A stretch of 59,544 nucleotides of DNA. It comes from UBA11090 sp035560555. Lineage in GTDB: Bacteria > Spirochaetota > Spirochaetia > Treponematales > Rectinemataceae. Of this stretch, positions 7,884 to 16,397 are shown piece by piece. The position numbers were made by a program, and so were the translations under genes. Every line of letters begins with the position of its first letter. The stretch's first letter is position 1. The stretch lies in NCBI GenBank assembly GCA_035560555.1, contig DATMZF010000059.1:1-59544 (forward strand), in the 5' to 3' direction. The notes beneath the pieces were generated by a model. The model was given only the letters and a program-made list of their open reading frames with translations, made no database searches and was not told the DNA's origin.

Positions 7884-9251
7884 TCAGGCGATGGCCGCGA
7901 ACTCCGGCAGTTCCGCCATGGCCAGTCTGATCGCTTCCTCGGGAAGCTCGAAATTCGACAGCCTCCCGGCAAAATAATCGGCGTAACCCTGCAAATCCAG
8001 AAGGCCATGTCCCGATAGCCCGAAGAGTATGACGCGCTCGACGCCCTCTTCCTTGGTCGATTTCGCTTCCCTTATGACCTGGGCGATCGCGTGGCTCGTC
8101 TCTGGCGCCACGATGATGCCCTCCGCTCTCGCGAAAGTGACCGCCGCCTGGAAACATTCCAGCTGGGGCACGGACCTGGGTGAGAGCAGGCCTTCGTGGG
8201 CCGCCTGCGAAACAAGGGGTGACATTCCGTGATAGCGCAGACCGCCCGCGTGCATGGCGTGCGGCATGAAGCCATGCCCGAGCGTGTACATCGGAAGGTA
8301 GGGCGTCATGCCCGCCACATCGCCCAGATCGTAGGCATAGGTTCCCTTGGTGAGGCTCGGGCAGGAAGTCGGCTCGACCGGCATGATTTCGATATCGGCC
8401 CCGGCTATCTTGTCCGCCAGGAAGGGAAAAGCCAGGCCGGCGAAATTCGAGCCGCCGCCCACGCAGGCGATTATCCTGTCCGCGCCCTTCTCCCCGAATT
8501 TAGCGAGCTGCTTTTTCGCCTCGAGACCGATGATCGTCTGGTGCAGCATTACGTGGTTGAGGACGCTGCCCAAGGCATAGCGTGTTTCGCCCGACCGATC
8601 GGAGACGGCGGCCTCCACCGCCTCGCTTATCGCGATGCCCAGACTTCCCGGCGAAGAGGGATCGGCGCGGAGGATGGCCCTTCCCGCCTCCGTCGTGTCG
8701 CTTGGGCTGGGAACGCAGGAGCCGCCCCAAGTCTGCATCATGTACTTTCTGTACGGCTTCTGCTCGTAGCTGGAGCGGACCATGTAAACCTTGCACCCGA
8801 GCCCGAACTGCGCGCAGGCGAAGGATAAAGCCGATCCCCATTGCCCGGCGCCCGTCTCCGTCGTCAGCTTCTTTATGCCAGCGATTTTGTTGTAGTAAGC
8901 CTGGGCCACCGCCGTATTGGGTTTGTGGCTTCCGGCGGGCGAGACGCTTTCGTCCTTGAAGTATATGCGCGCGGGGGTTCCTAGCGCCCGCTCGAGGCCG
9001 TAGGCGCGGTGCAGAGGAGAGGGCCGCCAGCGGTACAGGATGGCGAGCACTTCCTCGGGAATATCGATCCAGCGGTCCGAGGACATCTCCTGCTCGATGA
9101 GATTCATCGGGAAGACGGCCGCCAGCTGTTCGGGGCTTACGGGCCGGCCGTCCGGACCCAGTGGAGGCAGGGGCGGCGAAGGCAGGTCGGCGGCCAGGTT
9201 GTACCATTGTTTGGGCATCTCGTCTTCATCGAGGAAAATCTTCGTGTTCAT
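7884..9251 (-). CDS. TrpB-like pyridoxal-phosphate enzyme (TrpB2)
   Basis: TrpB2 proteins are distant relatives of the tryptophan synthase beta subunit that turn indole and serine (or phosphoserine in some) into tryptophan without a partner TrpA. The 455 residues match the TrpB2 length, longer than TrpB1 (about 400). K110 in AGSHKPN is the PLP Schiff-base lysine. ETGAGQWGSALS and the phosphate-binding CVGGGSNFAG loop are intact. The C-terminus ends FGLSGHGLLDLQGY. No other trp gene is in the window, so it stands alone. A GGAGG site precedes the ATG. The promoter carries two copies of an 18-bp palindrome, so expression is probably repressor-controlled. Confidence 0.92.
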   Translation of the reverse strand: MNTKIFLDEDEMPKQWYNLAADLPSPPLPPLGPDGRPVSPEQLAAVFPMNLIEQEMSSDRWIDIPEEVLAILYRWRPSPLHRAYGLERALGTPARIYFKDESVSPAGSHKPNTAVAQAYYNKIAGIKKLTTETGAGQWGSALSFACAQFGLGCKVYMVRSSYEQKPYRKYMMQTWGGSCVPSPSDTTEAGRAILRADPSSPGSLGIAISEAVEAAVSDRSGETRYALGSVLNHVMLHQTIIGLEAKKQLAKFGEKGADRIIACVGGGSNFAGLAFPFLADKIAGADIEIMPVEPTSCPSLTKGTYAYDLGDVAGMTPYLPMYTLGHGFMPHAMHAGGLRYHGMSPLVSQAAHEGLLSPRSVPQLECFQAAVTFARAEGIIVAPETSHAIAQVIREAKSTKEEGVERVILFGLSGHGLLDLQGYADYFAGRLSNFELPEEAIRLAMAELPEFAAIA

Positions 9252-9270
9252 CGCGTCCTCCGTGGAGTGT

Positions 9271-9288
9271 GTTTCTATCTATAGAAAC
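9271..9288 (-). promoter_or_regulatory. Proximal operator of TrpB2
   Basis: GTTTCTATCTATAGAAAC is a palindrome with 8-bp perfect arms and a 2-base centre. It directly follows the -10 box of the TrpB2 promoter (minus strand), covering the expected transcription start. A second, imperfect copy lies 36 bases further upstream. Confidence 0.65.
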
Positions 9289-9317
9289 TTAATACTATGC
9301 TTACCTGTTTCTGTCAA
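9289..9317 (-). promoter_or_regulatory. Promoter of TrpB2
   Basis: On the minus strand, TTGACA (plus coordinates 9312-9317), a 17-base spacer and TATTAA (9289-9294) form a good sigma-70 promoter about 40 bases upstream of the ATG. Confidence 0.65.
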
Positions 9318-9324
9318 TAGATAC
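9307..9324 (-). promoter_or_regulatory. Distal operator of TrpB2
   Basis: GTTTCTGTCAATAGATAC is a degenerate copy of the palindrome at 9271-9288 and overlaps the -35 box. The two copies are 36 bp apart, a spacing close to whole helical turns, which suits cooperative binding on one face. Confidence 0.55.
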
Positions 9325-9367
9325 ATTCGGTGTTTTTTGTTTTTTCGCGCTATTTTTGCGAGATGGC

Positions 9368-9396
9368 TTGACTTAAATGACCAATGGTCATTTAAT
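9368..9396 (+). promoter_or_regulatory. Promoter of the TetR-RND operon
   Basis: TTGACT (9368-9373), a 17-base spacer and TTTAAT (9391-9396) lie about 28 bases upstream of the tetR ATG. The operator palindrome fills the spacer. Confidence 0.65.
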
Positions 9397-9407
9397 GACT
9401 AATGGTC
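9373..9407 (+). promoter_or_regulatory. TetR autoregulatory operator with tandem second site
   Basis: A palindrome with 10-bp perfect arms (TTAAATGACC and its complement) around the centre AAT covers 9373-9395, between the -35 and -10 boxes. A 14-base element AATGACCAATGGTC (9376-9389) recurs with one mismatch at 9394-9407, 18 bp away. This arrangement is typical of a TetR-family regulator repressing its own operon. Confidence 0.75.
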
Positions 9408-9423
9408 GAACGGAGGATAGCGC

Positions 9424-10095
9424 ATGGGCATCGAAGAACGGAAAATCAGGGAAAAGAAAGAACGACATAGGCTCATCCTTGGAAAAGCCAAAGAACTCAT
9501 CCTCGAAAAGGGGGTGGACGCGCTCACCATGCATGATATCGCTGCGGCCAGCGAACTGAGCAAGGCCACCCTGTATCTATACTTCAGGAACAAGGACGCT
9601 ATCCTAATGGAAATTCTGGAAGACGCCGCCTCTGTCTTCGTGGACTACACGCAGTCGCGGATTCCCGAAGGTTCCACCGGCTTGCAGGCGCTGCACGCGC
9701 TCTGGTCGAGCTACCTCAATCTCTACGGCGAATCCCAGGATGTCGTCGTTCTCACCGGCATAAAAAACTACATCGATCCGGGATTCCCCCTCAACGGGAA
9801 TGGGGAAAACGGAAAATTCGGCGTGGCGATGGGCGAGATGCTGGAACTTATCGCCGGCGTCCTCAGGCTGGGCATGGCCGACGGTTCCCTTGAAAGAGGT
9901 AGGGAGCCGGAAAAACTGGCCCGAACCGTCATCATGATCGCCACTTCCATAATCGACACCGTCACGAGGATTCCCCGCCCGCAAAGGGATCCCCGCCGCA
10001 TAAGCGTGGAAATGCGCGAAACCTTCGAAATTATACTGCGGGGACTGGCCGCGGACGGCGCGGCCCCTTCCCTCCTGAAATTGACGACGAAATGA
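9424..10095 (+). CDS. TetR/AcrR family transcriptional regulator
   Basis: The 223-residue protein has the N-terminal TetR helix-turn-helix (residues about 15-60; LILEKGVDALTMHDIAAASELSKATLYLYFRNKD) and an all-helical ligand-binding domain. It is the first gene of an operon with an MMPL/RND exporter, whose frame can begin at an ATGA overlap with the tetR stop. A palindromic operator sits inside its own promoter. I infer a repressor released by a hydrophobic ligand, controlling export. A GGAGG site lies 7 bases before the ATG. Confidence 0.9.
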   Translation: MGIEERKIREKKERHRLILGKAKELILEKGVDALTMHDIAAASELSKATLYLYFRNKDAILMEILEDAASVFVDYTQSRIPEGSTGLQALHALWSSYLNLYGESQDVVVLTGIKNYIDPGFPLNGNGENGKFGVAMGEMLELIAGVLRLGMADGSLERGREPEKLARTVIMIATSIIDTVTRIPRPQRDPRRISVEMRETFEIILRGLAADGAAPSLLKLTTK

Positions 10096-10151
10096 GATTA
10101 GCTCGGCCTGCCCCAAAGACCGCTCCGCGGCAAGACCGGAAAGGATTCCCG

Positions 10152-12866
10152 ATGGAGAAGTTTTTTAAGCATCCCCGCTGGATCATCGCGATAATCGCGG
10201 CGATCACCGTGTTTTTCGCGCTGCAAATCCCAAGAGTGCAGCTGGACAACAACAACTTCCGCTTCGTGCCGGAAAAAGATCCCGAAAGAATCGCCATGAA
10301 GCGCGTGGACGATAGCTTCGGGAGTCAGACCATCATTCTGGTCGGGCTCGAACGGAAACATGGAACGGTTCTCGAGGCCGATTTCCTCGACAAGCTCCGG
10401 AGCTTCGACAAGAAAATCGCGGACATCGCCATCGTGGAATCCGCGACCTCCATCGTTTCCACCGATTATCTGACCGGCGAAGGCGACGCGATCGTGGCCC
10501 AGCCTCTCGTTCCCGAGGATTTCGGTGGAACGGGGGAAGAGATCGCCGCGCTCAAGGACAAGCTGCTGAGTTGGGATCTCTACAGCCGCGCTCTCGTATC
10601 CGAGGACTTCGCCGGCACGCAGATGATCGTCTATCTCGACATACCGGCGGAAGACGCGGGCAAGCCCGAAGTCGTCGCCGTCCACAAGGCGATCAAGAAG
10701 TTCGCGGCGGAAACGGGTTTTAAAGATACCAACGTCTACATCACGGGCATGCCTGTCTTTGGTTCGGTCGTCAACGACGCCACCCGCTCCGACCTGATAA
10801 CCCTCGTGCCTCTCGTCGTCATCGTCGTCGTATTCGTTCTCTTCCTCTCCTTCAGGCGGCTGAGCGGCGTCCTCCTCCCCCTGCTGACCGTGCTGGTCTC
10901 GGTCGTATGGGCTGTCGGCGCGATGCCCCTTTTCGGCATCAAGCTATCGATACTCTCGACCGTGCTCCCGGTCATCCTCGTGGCGGTGGGCAGCGCCTAC
11001 GGCATCCATGTCGTCAGCCACTACTACGACGAAATCGCGGGAAAGCGCGACCTGAGCGAGGCCGAACACCGCGCCATAGTCTTCGCCGTGCTGCGGAGGA
11101 TCGGGAAGCCTGTCCTCCTCGCCGCGCTGACGACCTTCGCTGGATTCGGATCCTTCTGCTTCACGAAGGTGATTCCCATCTTCGAATTCGGCATCTTCTC
11201 GAGCTTCGGCGTCCTCGTGGCATACGGGACCGCCATCACGCTCATTCCCGCCATCCTCCTCATACGGGGACCCGCCAAAAAGCTCCCGCGTTTCAAGACC
11301 TCCGAAATGGAGCCGGGAGAGGAAGATCCCTTGAGCGGGGCGATCGCCGATGCCCTGGGCCATATCATCGCTAAGAAGAGAACGGTGCTCTTCATCGCCT
11401 GCGCCGTGATTTTCGTATCGCTCATCGGCGTGTCCCATCTCGTCATCGACAACGTCCTCGTGGAGTATTTCAAGCCGGACACCGACGTGGTACTCTCGGA
11501 TCGTTTTATACGCGATAAATTCGGCGGGTCGAAATCCGTGAGCGTCGTCGTCAGTTCCGAGATTCCCGGCGAGGTGCTCCGCCCCGATGTGCTCGCGGCG
11601 ATGGACGGACTCGCCCTGTACCTGAAGGAAAGCGTTCCCGAAGTGGGAAAGACGAGCGGTTTCACCGACCTCATAAAGAGGGTGAACCAGGTATTCAACG
11701 CGGACGAAAGCCCCGAGGGGCTCAAGCCCAGCGTCGCGGCCATAGCGGCGACGGGGGCGGCAAAGGACGCGCCTTCGGCCGCCGCGGCGCCCGGAAGCGA
11801 GCCGGCTTTCGGTTTCGGGTTCTCGGAAACGACTTCCGCGGAACCCGCCGCCCCTGTCGCGTCAGCCGACGAGAGCGCGTCGGGCGCGAAGGCGGACAAA
11901 ACCGCCGAAAAAATCGACTCGCTCGCCATGGTCGCGCTGTTGAACAAGGCGCTCGCCGAAAAAGGCGGGGAAGCGATGACCGCCAGGGAGCTTGTCGAGA
12001 GCCTATCGCGCCTGACAAACTATCGTGGCGCGTCCTACTATGAGATTCCCACCGACCCTGCCCGCTACGGCAAGACCAGCCAGGAAGAACTGAAGAGCCT
12101 CATCTCCAACTACCTCGTTCTCCTCTCCGGCAATATAGGCTCCTACGCCGACGATCCCCTCGAACCTAAAGCCATCAGGATGGACGTACAGCTCAGGACA
12201 GTCGGGCAGATCGACACGAACAGGGGGATCCGAGCCATGGAAGACTATATCGAAGGGCGTTTCCCCAAGGATGTCAAAGTCGAGATCGCCGGCTCAGCCC
12301 TCGTGGAAAAATCTCTGAACAGCCTCGTCGTGCAGTCGCAGCTCGTCTCGGTAGCCCTCTCGCTCATCATGGTCTTCCTCATTCTGGCCATCTACTACCG
12401 ATCCGCGATCGCCGGTCTCATCGGCCTGGCGCCTCTCTCGGTGTCGATCCTGATCAATTTCGCCGTCATGGGGCTGACAGGCATCAAGCTCAACATCGGC
12501 ACGGCGATGGTGGCGAGCATAGCGGTGGGCGTCGGCATCGACTACACGATCCACTACATGGCGGCATTTCACCATGAGTATCTGCTGACAAAGGGCAAGG
12601 GCGACTTTCTGCGCCGCACCTTCCTCACCTCCGGCAAGGCGATATTGTTCAACGCCACCTCGGTCGGGGCGGGCTTCGCCGTGCTGGCCTTCTCGCAGTT
12701 CAACATATTGGCGAGCCTGGGCCTGCTCATCGCTCTCACCATGGCCACGAGCGCCCTCGTGAGCCTCACCCTGCTTCCTGTGCTTCTCATACTGGTAAAT
12801 CCAGCTTTTATCAGACGACCCCTGCCGTCCGACAAGGCATCGCATTCCACGGAGGTTTCACCATGA
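10152..12866 (+). CDS. MMPL/RND family transporter
   Basis: This 904-residue inner-membrane protein has the two-fold RND architecture: one N-terminal membrane helix, a periplasmic domain, then five to six helices, repeated once. The first half includes the conserved VGSAYGIHVVSHYYDE, the second AVGVGIDYTIHYMAAFHHE, in the helices that normally carry proton-relay residues. Such proteins move lipids or hydrophobic compounds using the proton gradient. The second periplasmic domain has an Ala/Pro-rich low-complexity insert of about 70 residues (near 11735-11920). ATG 10152 follows GGAAAGGA and gives the usual RND N-terminus. A start at 10092, overlapping the tetR stop, is possible. It is followed by LolA-like and barrel genes, suggesting lipid or lipoprotein traffic to the outer membrane. 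Confidence 0.9.
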   Translation: MEKFFKHPRWIIAIIAAITVFFALQIPRVQLDNNNFRFVPEKDPERIAMKRVDDSFGSQTIILVGLERKHGTVLEADFLDKLRSFDKKIADIAIVESATSIVSTDYLTGEGDAIVAQPLVPEDFGGTGEEIAALKDKLLSWDLYSRALVSEDFAGTQMIVYLDIPAEDAGKPEVVAVHKAIKKFAAETGFKDTNVYITGMPVFGSVVNDATRSDLITLVPLVVIVVVFVLFLSFRRLSGVLLPLLTVLVSVVWAVGAMPLFGIKLSILSTVLPVILVAVGSAYGIHVVSHYYDEIAGKRDLSEAEHRAIVFAVLRRIGKPVLLAALTTFAGFGSFCFTKVIPIFEFGIFSSFGVLVAYGTAITLIPAILLIRGPAKKLPRFKTSEMEPGEEDPLSGAIADALGHIIAKKRTVLFIACAVIFVSLIGVSHLVIDNVLVEYFKPDTDVVLSDRFIRDKFGGSKSVSVVVSSEIPGEVLRPDVLAAMDGLALYLKESVPEVGKTSGFTDLIKRVNQVFNADESPEGLKPSVAAIAATGAAKDAPSAAAAPGSEPAFGFGFSETTSAEPAAPVASADESASGAKADKTAEKIDSLAMVALLNKALAEKGGEAMTARELVESLSRLTNYRGASYYEIPTDPARYGKTSQEELKSLISNYLVLLSGNIGSYADDPLEPKAIRMDVQLRTVGQIDTNRGIRAMEDYIEGRFPKDVKVEIAGSALVEKSLNSLVVQSQLVSVALSLIMVFLILAIYYRSAIAGLIGLAPLSVSILINFAVMGLTGIKLNIGTAMVASIAVGVGIDYTIHYMAAFHHEYLLTKGKGDFLRRTFLTSGKAILFNATSVGAGFAVLAFSQFNILASLGLLIALTMATSALVSLTLLPVLLILVNPAFIRRPLPSDKASHSTEVSP

Positions 12867-13633
12867 AACGGATCATATGCGTTCTCGCGGTCCTCTCGCT
12901 CGCCGCCGGCCTCGCCTTTTCCCAAAGCGCCGAGGAGATCATGAAGGCTTCCAGGAACCGCGTAAAGGCCGACACGGTCTCAACGCGGGCAAGGATGGTC
13001 ATCAGCGCCAAGGATGGCGGCACCACGGAGCGCCTCGTCGACCAGTACAGCAGCAGCGCCGGGGGCGTCACGAAAACCGTGGTAGTGTTTCAGAAACCGG
13101 CATCGGTGGCCGGGACGAGATTCCTCACCATCACCGCGTCGGGAAAAGCCGGCGACCAATGGATATTCCTCCCCTCCCTGGGCAAGGTGCGCCGCGTCGC
13201 GGCCAGCGAGGGTTCGGCCAGCTTCATGGGCACCGATCTCTCCTACGACGACATGGCCTCCGCCGACAGGAAAGCCGATCTCGACACGTACAGCCTTCTC
13301 AAGGAAGAAAACCTCGACGGCAAACCCTGCTGGGTCATCGAGGCGAAGCCCAAGGAAAGCGGCTACCAGTATTCGCGCATGATAGGCTGGATAGAAAAGG
13401 CGACGAACATCTCCCTCAAGATGGAACTCTACGATAAAAAGGGCCATCTCGCGAAAATCATGGAGATGGGCGAAGTGAAGGATTTCCAGGGAAGGCTGAC
13501 GCCCACCGTCACGAAGATGACATCGGTCCAGGCCAAGACTTCGACCACCATCACCATAGAAATAATGAAGTACGACGATCCCATCCCCGCCGGCGTTTTC
13601 ACCGAACGCTTCCTGCTCACGGGCCGTCCATGA
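12863..13633 (+). CDS. Outer-membrane lipoprotein-sorting family protein (LolA-like)
   Basis: The 256-residue protein has a signal peptide (about residues 1-20, ending AFSQ) and a LolA/LolB-like fold that holds lipid chains in a half-barrel. The recognisable stretches are AEEIMKASRNRVKADTVSTRARM near the mature N-terminus and the conserved DQWIFLPSLGKVRRVA followed by SFMGTDLSYDDM. This signature belongs to the group encoded beside MMPL/RND transporters rather than to housekeeping LolA. Its ATG overlaps the RND stop by 4 bases. I infer that it carries the exporter's cargo across the periplasm. Confidence 0.88.
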   Translation: MKRIICVLAVLSLAAGLAFSQSAEEIMKASRNRVKADTVSTRARMVISAKDGGTTERLVDQYSSSAGGVTKTVVVFQKPASVAGTRFLTITASGKAGDQWIFLPSLGKVRRVAASEGSASFMGTDLSYDDMASADRKADLDTYSLLKEENLDGKPCWVIEAKPKESGYQYSRMIGWIEKATNISLKMELYDKKGHLAKIMEMGEVKDFQGRLTPTVTKMTSVQAKTSTTITIEIMKYDDPIPAGVFTERFLLTGRP

Positions 13634-13644
13634 AGGAGAACTAC

Positions 13645-15168
13645 ATGATCGCGAATAAAAAACTCGCCCTTTCGGCTTTTCTGATCGCGGGACTGTTGCT
13701 GTCGGGCGGCGCCGGGGCCGGCGCCCAGGACTTCGGGTTCGGGGGCGGGGCGGCGGAGGCGGCGCCGGCCCCCGTCAGCGCGAAGCTGGGCGGATCGCTC
13801 TCCTTCTCGATGCTGGCCTTCCCCTTCGAGCTCGTCGATGGGGATTATACGAACAGCGCGGCCCTTCCCGAATCGCGGATCCAGATCGAGGCATCGGGCG
13901 CGAAGTCCGACGCCTTTCTCGGCATCCGGCTCGACAAGGCGAAGCTGACGGAAAATCCAACCGACATCCTCGACGAGGCCTGGCTGCGGATCTACGCGGG
14001 AAAAACTACGATACAGGGCGGCCTCATGCGCGTGTTCTGGGGCAGGATGGACAGCCTGGGCGTGCTCGACGTCCTCAATCCGCACGATCTTTCCGATCTG
14101 ACCATCAGGGCGGAAAAAGACCGCAAAATAGCCGCGCCTATGCTGCGGATCACGCGGCCGCTCGGCGAGCGGGCCTCGGCGGACATGGTGTACCTTCCCT
14201 GGTTCGAGGGCGACCGCATCGCCACCTCGGGACCCTGGGTTCCGACCGCGCTAGCCACGGGGACGGCGGCGCTGAAAACGGCGATGGCGGGACAGCTCTA
14301 CAACGCGTACAAGGCTTCGGCCTGGGCGACGGCATATTCGGCGGCATACGCCCAGATAATCGCTTCTAATCCAAACGTGCAGGAGGCATCGGCCACGGCA
14401 TCGGCGGCCGCGGACGCCGCTGTCGCCTCGGTCGACGCCTCCCTGCGCGCCCGGGCCGCGGGCGAAGCCGACGCGGCTCTGGCGAACCCCTTCTCCTCGC
14501 CCGACACGAAAAAGCTGGATTACGGCCAGGCGGGACTGCGCCTCAGCGCCGGCCTCGGCGGCGTCGACCTTGGCCTGCAATATTTCTACGGTTATCTGAC
14601 GACGCCGGCCTTCGACATGAATCCCGCGTCGATAGCCGCGGCCGGCGGCAAGATACCCGTCTCCTGGAACCGCTACCACCAGCTGGGCGTGGACATGGCT
14701 ACCGTGCTGGCCGGCTTCAACCTGCGCCTCGAGGCTGGCGCCAACCTGACCGAGGACATGTCGGGCGACGACCCCCTCGTCTACAACCCGGCCATCGTCT
14801 GGGCGGCGGGCTTCGACAGGGACCTCTTCGCGGGCGTCAACCTCAACCTGCAGGCCACGGGTAAGGTGAGGCTCAACCACGACAAGATCGCGAGCCCGCT
14901 CGACGTGGAGTACGGGAGCGACATCACGACCACGCGGATCGCCGCCCTGCTCTCGCGGAGTTTTTCGCAGGAGCGGGTGAAGCTGGAGCTTCTCGGGATG
15001 CTGGGATTGGAACAGGCGGATTATATGGTAGAGCCGGGCATCGTGGTCGTGTTCGGGGACGCCGAGGTCGCCCTCAGGGGGCGCTACTTCGGCGGGGACG
15101 CGGCGGGCGACCTCGGCCAGTTCCACGACAGGAGCTACGTGAGCCTATCTTCGACCTATCGTTTCTGA
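13645..15168 (+). CDS. Outer-membrane beta-barrel protein of the RND operon
   Basis: The 507-residue protein has a signal peptide ending GAGAQ. After it come amphipathic beta strands rich in Gly, aromatic and alternating hydrophobic residues, and a C-terminal strand ending YVSLSSTYRF. A terminal Phe is typical of BAM-inserted barrels. A helical Ala-rich stretch of about 90 residues (nucleotides 14227-14500) interrupts the barrel pattern and may be a plug or periplasmic extension. AAGGAG lies 6 bases before ATG 13645; the overlapping ATG at 13630 is an alternative. Position after RND and LolA-like genes suggests it receives the exported cargo. I do not recognise a named family with certainty; DUF1302-like proteins are the nearest idea. 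Confidence 0.75.
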   Translation: MIANKKLALSAFLIAGLLLSGGAGAGAQDFGFGGGAAEAAPAPVSAKLGGSLSFSMLAFPFELVDGDYTNSAALPESRIQIEASGAKSDAFLGIRLDKAKLTENPTDILDEAWLRIYAGKTTIQGGLMRVFWGRMDSLGVLDVLNPHDLSDLTIRAEKDRKIAAPMLRITRPLGERASADMVYLPWFEGDRIATSGPWVPTALATGTAALKTAMAGQLYNAYKASAWATAYSAAYAQIIASNPNVQEASATASAAADAAVASVDASLRARAAGEADAALANPFSSPDTKKLDYGQAGLRLSAGLGGVDLGLQYFYGYLTTPAFDMNPASIAAAGGKIPVSWNRYHQLGVDMATVLAGFNLRLEAGANLTEDMSGDDPLVYNPAIVWAAGFDRDLFAGVNLNLQATGKVRLNHDKIASPLDVEYGSDITTTRIAALLSRSFSQERVKLELLGMLGLEQADYMVEPGIVVVFGDAEVALRGRYFGGDAAGDLGQFHDRSYVSLSSTYRF

Positions 15169-16292
15169 TTGCTGCCGGAAGACCGGGGCGCCTGCATCTG
15201 CTGACGCTTGCCGGCCTTCTTTTCGTCGACGGGAACGATCACGTTGTAGAGATTGGGAACGCGCTCCATGACAAGAGGAAAATCGCAGCCGGCGAGCACT
15301 TCAGCCTCGCCGTCGCACTGCAGCGGTATTCTTTCCTCATAGTCCAGCTCTATCTTCGGTGCCAGGAAATGCTCAATCTCGCGGACGCCCTCGTGCCTTC
15401 CCGTCTCGATGCTTCCCTTCACCATGAGCTTGCGAAGCAGACTGGTCTGGGAACAACTCACGATATTTTCCTCGCTGGGCAGAATGCGCTTGTTGGAGCC
15501 GTACTGACGGTTGCCCGAAGCGCCCATGGCCACGAAAAGGCGGAGCTTCTTCGAGGCGTGAATCGGTTTCTTCCCGCCGCCGGGCAGCACTTTGAGTCCC
15601 ATGGGAGCGACTTTATACGCTCTGTCGTAAAGCAACGTCGCGATATTCACCCAGAATTTGTAGGAATCGCCGGGAAAGATGGACTTCAATATATTCGTCT
15701 TTTCCGCCACATAGGCGTCGAGGCCGACGCTCGCGATATTGAAGGCCCAGAGAGGCGATTTGCCCCCTTCCTCGGCTGGCCGCACCTGGACCGCGGCCCT
15801 GCGCTCGAGCTTCAGTGGGCTTAGAAAACGGCCGAGCGCGACCACGAGATCGCGCCCCTCCGAACCGTCATTGCCCGTCCCCATGGGAAGGCGAAGCAAG
15901 GCGAACCTGTCCTTCAATTCTTCAGGCAGATGAAGCAGACGTTCGGCAGTCTCGAGGCTCGTGCCGTCGCCGCCGGCCGTCATGATGATCTGCAGCGAAT
16001 CCGGTCCGTTGGCGCCTGAGCGCTCGATGACGCGCTGGGCGATGGCCGAGGCGTGTCCGCAGCGTTCGGTGAGGTGAAGCCGCACTTGCACCTCTTTTTC
16101 GCGCCGAGGCAAGGCGGCGGCAAGGGCTACGACCTGCTGGAGTTCGTTCTTCCGTCGGGCCGCGAAACGGCGGCGTTTGAAGCCCCCCGCCTTCGGGTTG
16201 GCGATGATGTCGACGCTGAGCTTAATTTCGGGGAACGCCGGCGAATGGCTTACGATAGCCCTAATGCCTTCGGCCAAATCTTCGGGATGCAT
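15156..16292 (-). CDS. Diacylglycerol kinase catalytic-domain protein
   Basis: The 378-residue protein belongs to the DAGK/sphingosine-kinase/NAD-kinase fold. The N-terminal half starts with the family strand DIIANPKAGG and has the nucleotide-binding TAGGDGTSLE near residue 105 and PMGTGNDGSEGRDL near residue 137. The C-terminal beta-rich domain includes RLFVAMGASGNRQYG and the CDGE motif, as in YegS/DgkB. It probably phosphorylates a lipid such as diacylglycerol. The C-terminus is basic (KKAGKRQQ). Its 3' end overlaps that of the convergent barrel gene by 13 bases. A promoter ending 7 bases before the ATG suggests a leaderless message. Confidence 0.88.
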   Translation of the reverse strand: MHPEDLAEGIRAIVSHSPAFPEIKLSVDIIANPKAGGFKRRRFAARRKNELQQVVALAAALPRREKEVQVRLHLTERCGHASAIAQRVIERSGANGPDSLQIIMTAGGDGTSLETAERLLHLPEELKDRFALLRLPMGTGNDGSEGRDLVVALGRFLSPLKLERRAAVQVRPAEEGGKSPLWAFNIASVGLDAYVAEKTNILKSIFPGDSYKFWVNIATLLYDRAYKVAPMGLKVLPGGGKKPIHASKKLRLFVAMGASGNRQYGSNKRILPSEENIVSCSQTSLLRKLMVKGSIETGRHEGVREIEHFLAPKIELDYEERIPLQCDGEAEVLAGCDFPLVMERVPNLYNVIVPVDEKKAGKRQQMQAPRSSGSNQKR

Positions 16293-16299
16293 AAAGCAT

Positions 16300-16328
16300 A
16301 GAATAGTCCCGCTTGGATAATCTGTCCA
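16300..16328 (-). promoter_or_regulatory. Promoter of the diacylglycerol-kinase-like gene
   Basis: On the minus strand TGGACA (16323-16328), a 17-base spacer and TATTCT (16300-16305) end 7 bases before ATG 16292. No Shine-Dalgarno site is present, so the message is probably leaderless. Confidence 0.45.
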
Positions 16329-16397
16329 TCCACGCCGCGCCCCGACGCGCCAGCCTCCAAAAATCCCGAACGGCGGCCTCGGCGCGAAGCCCTGGAA

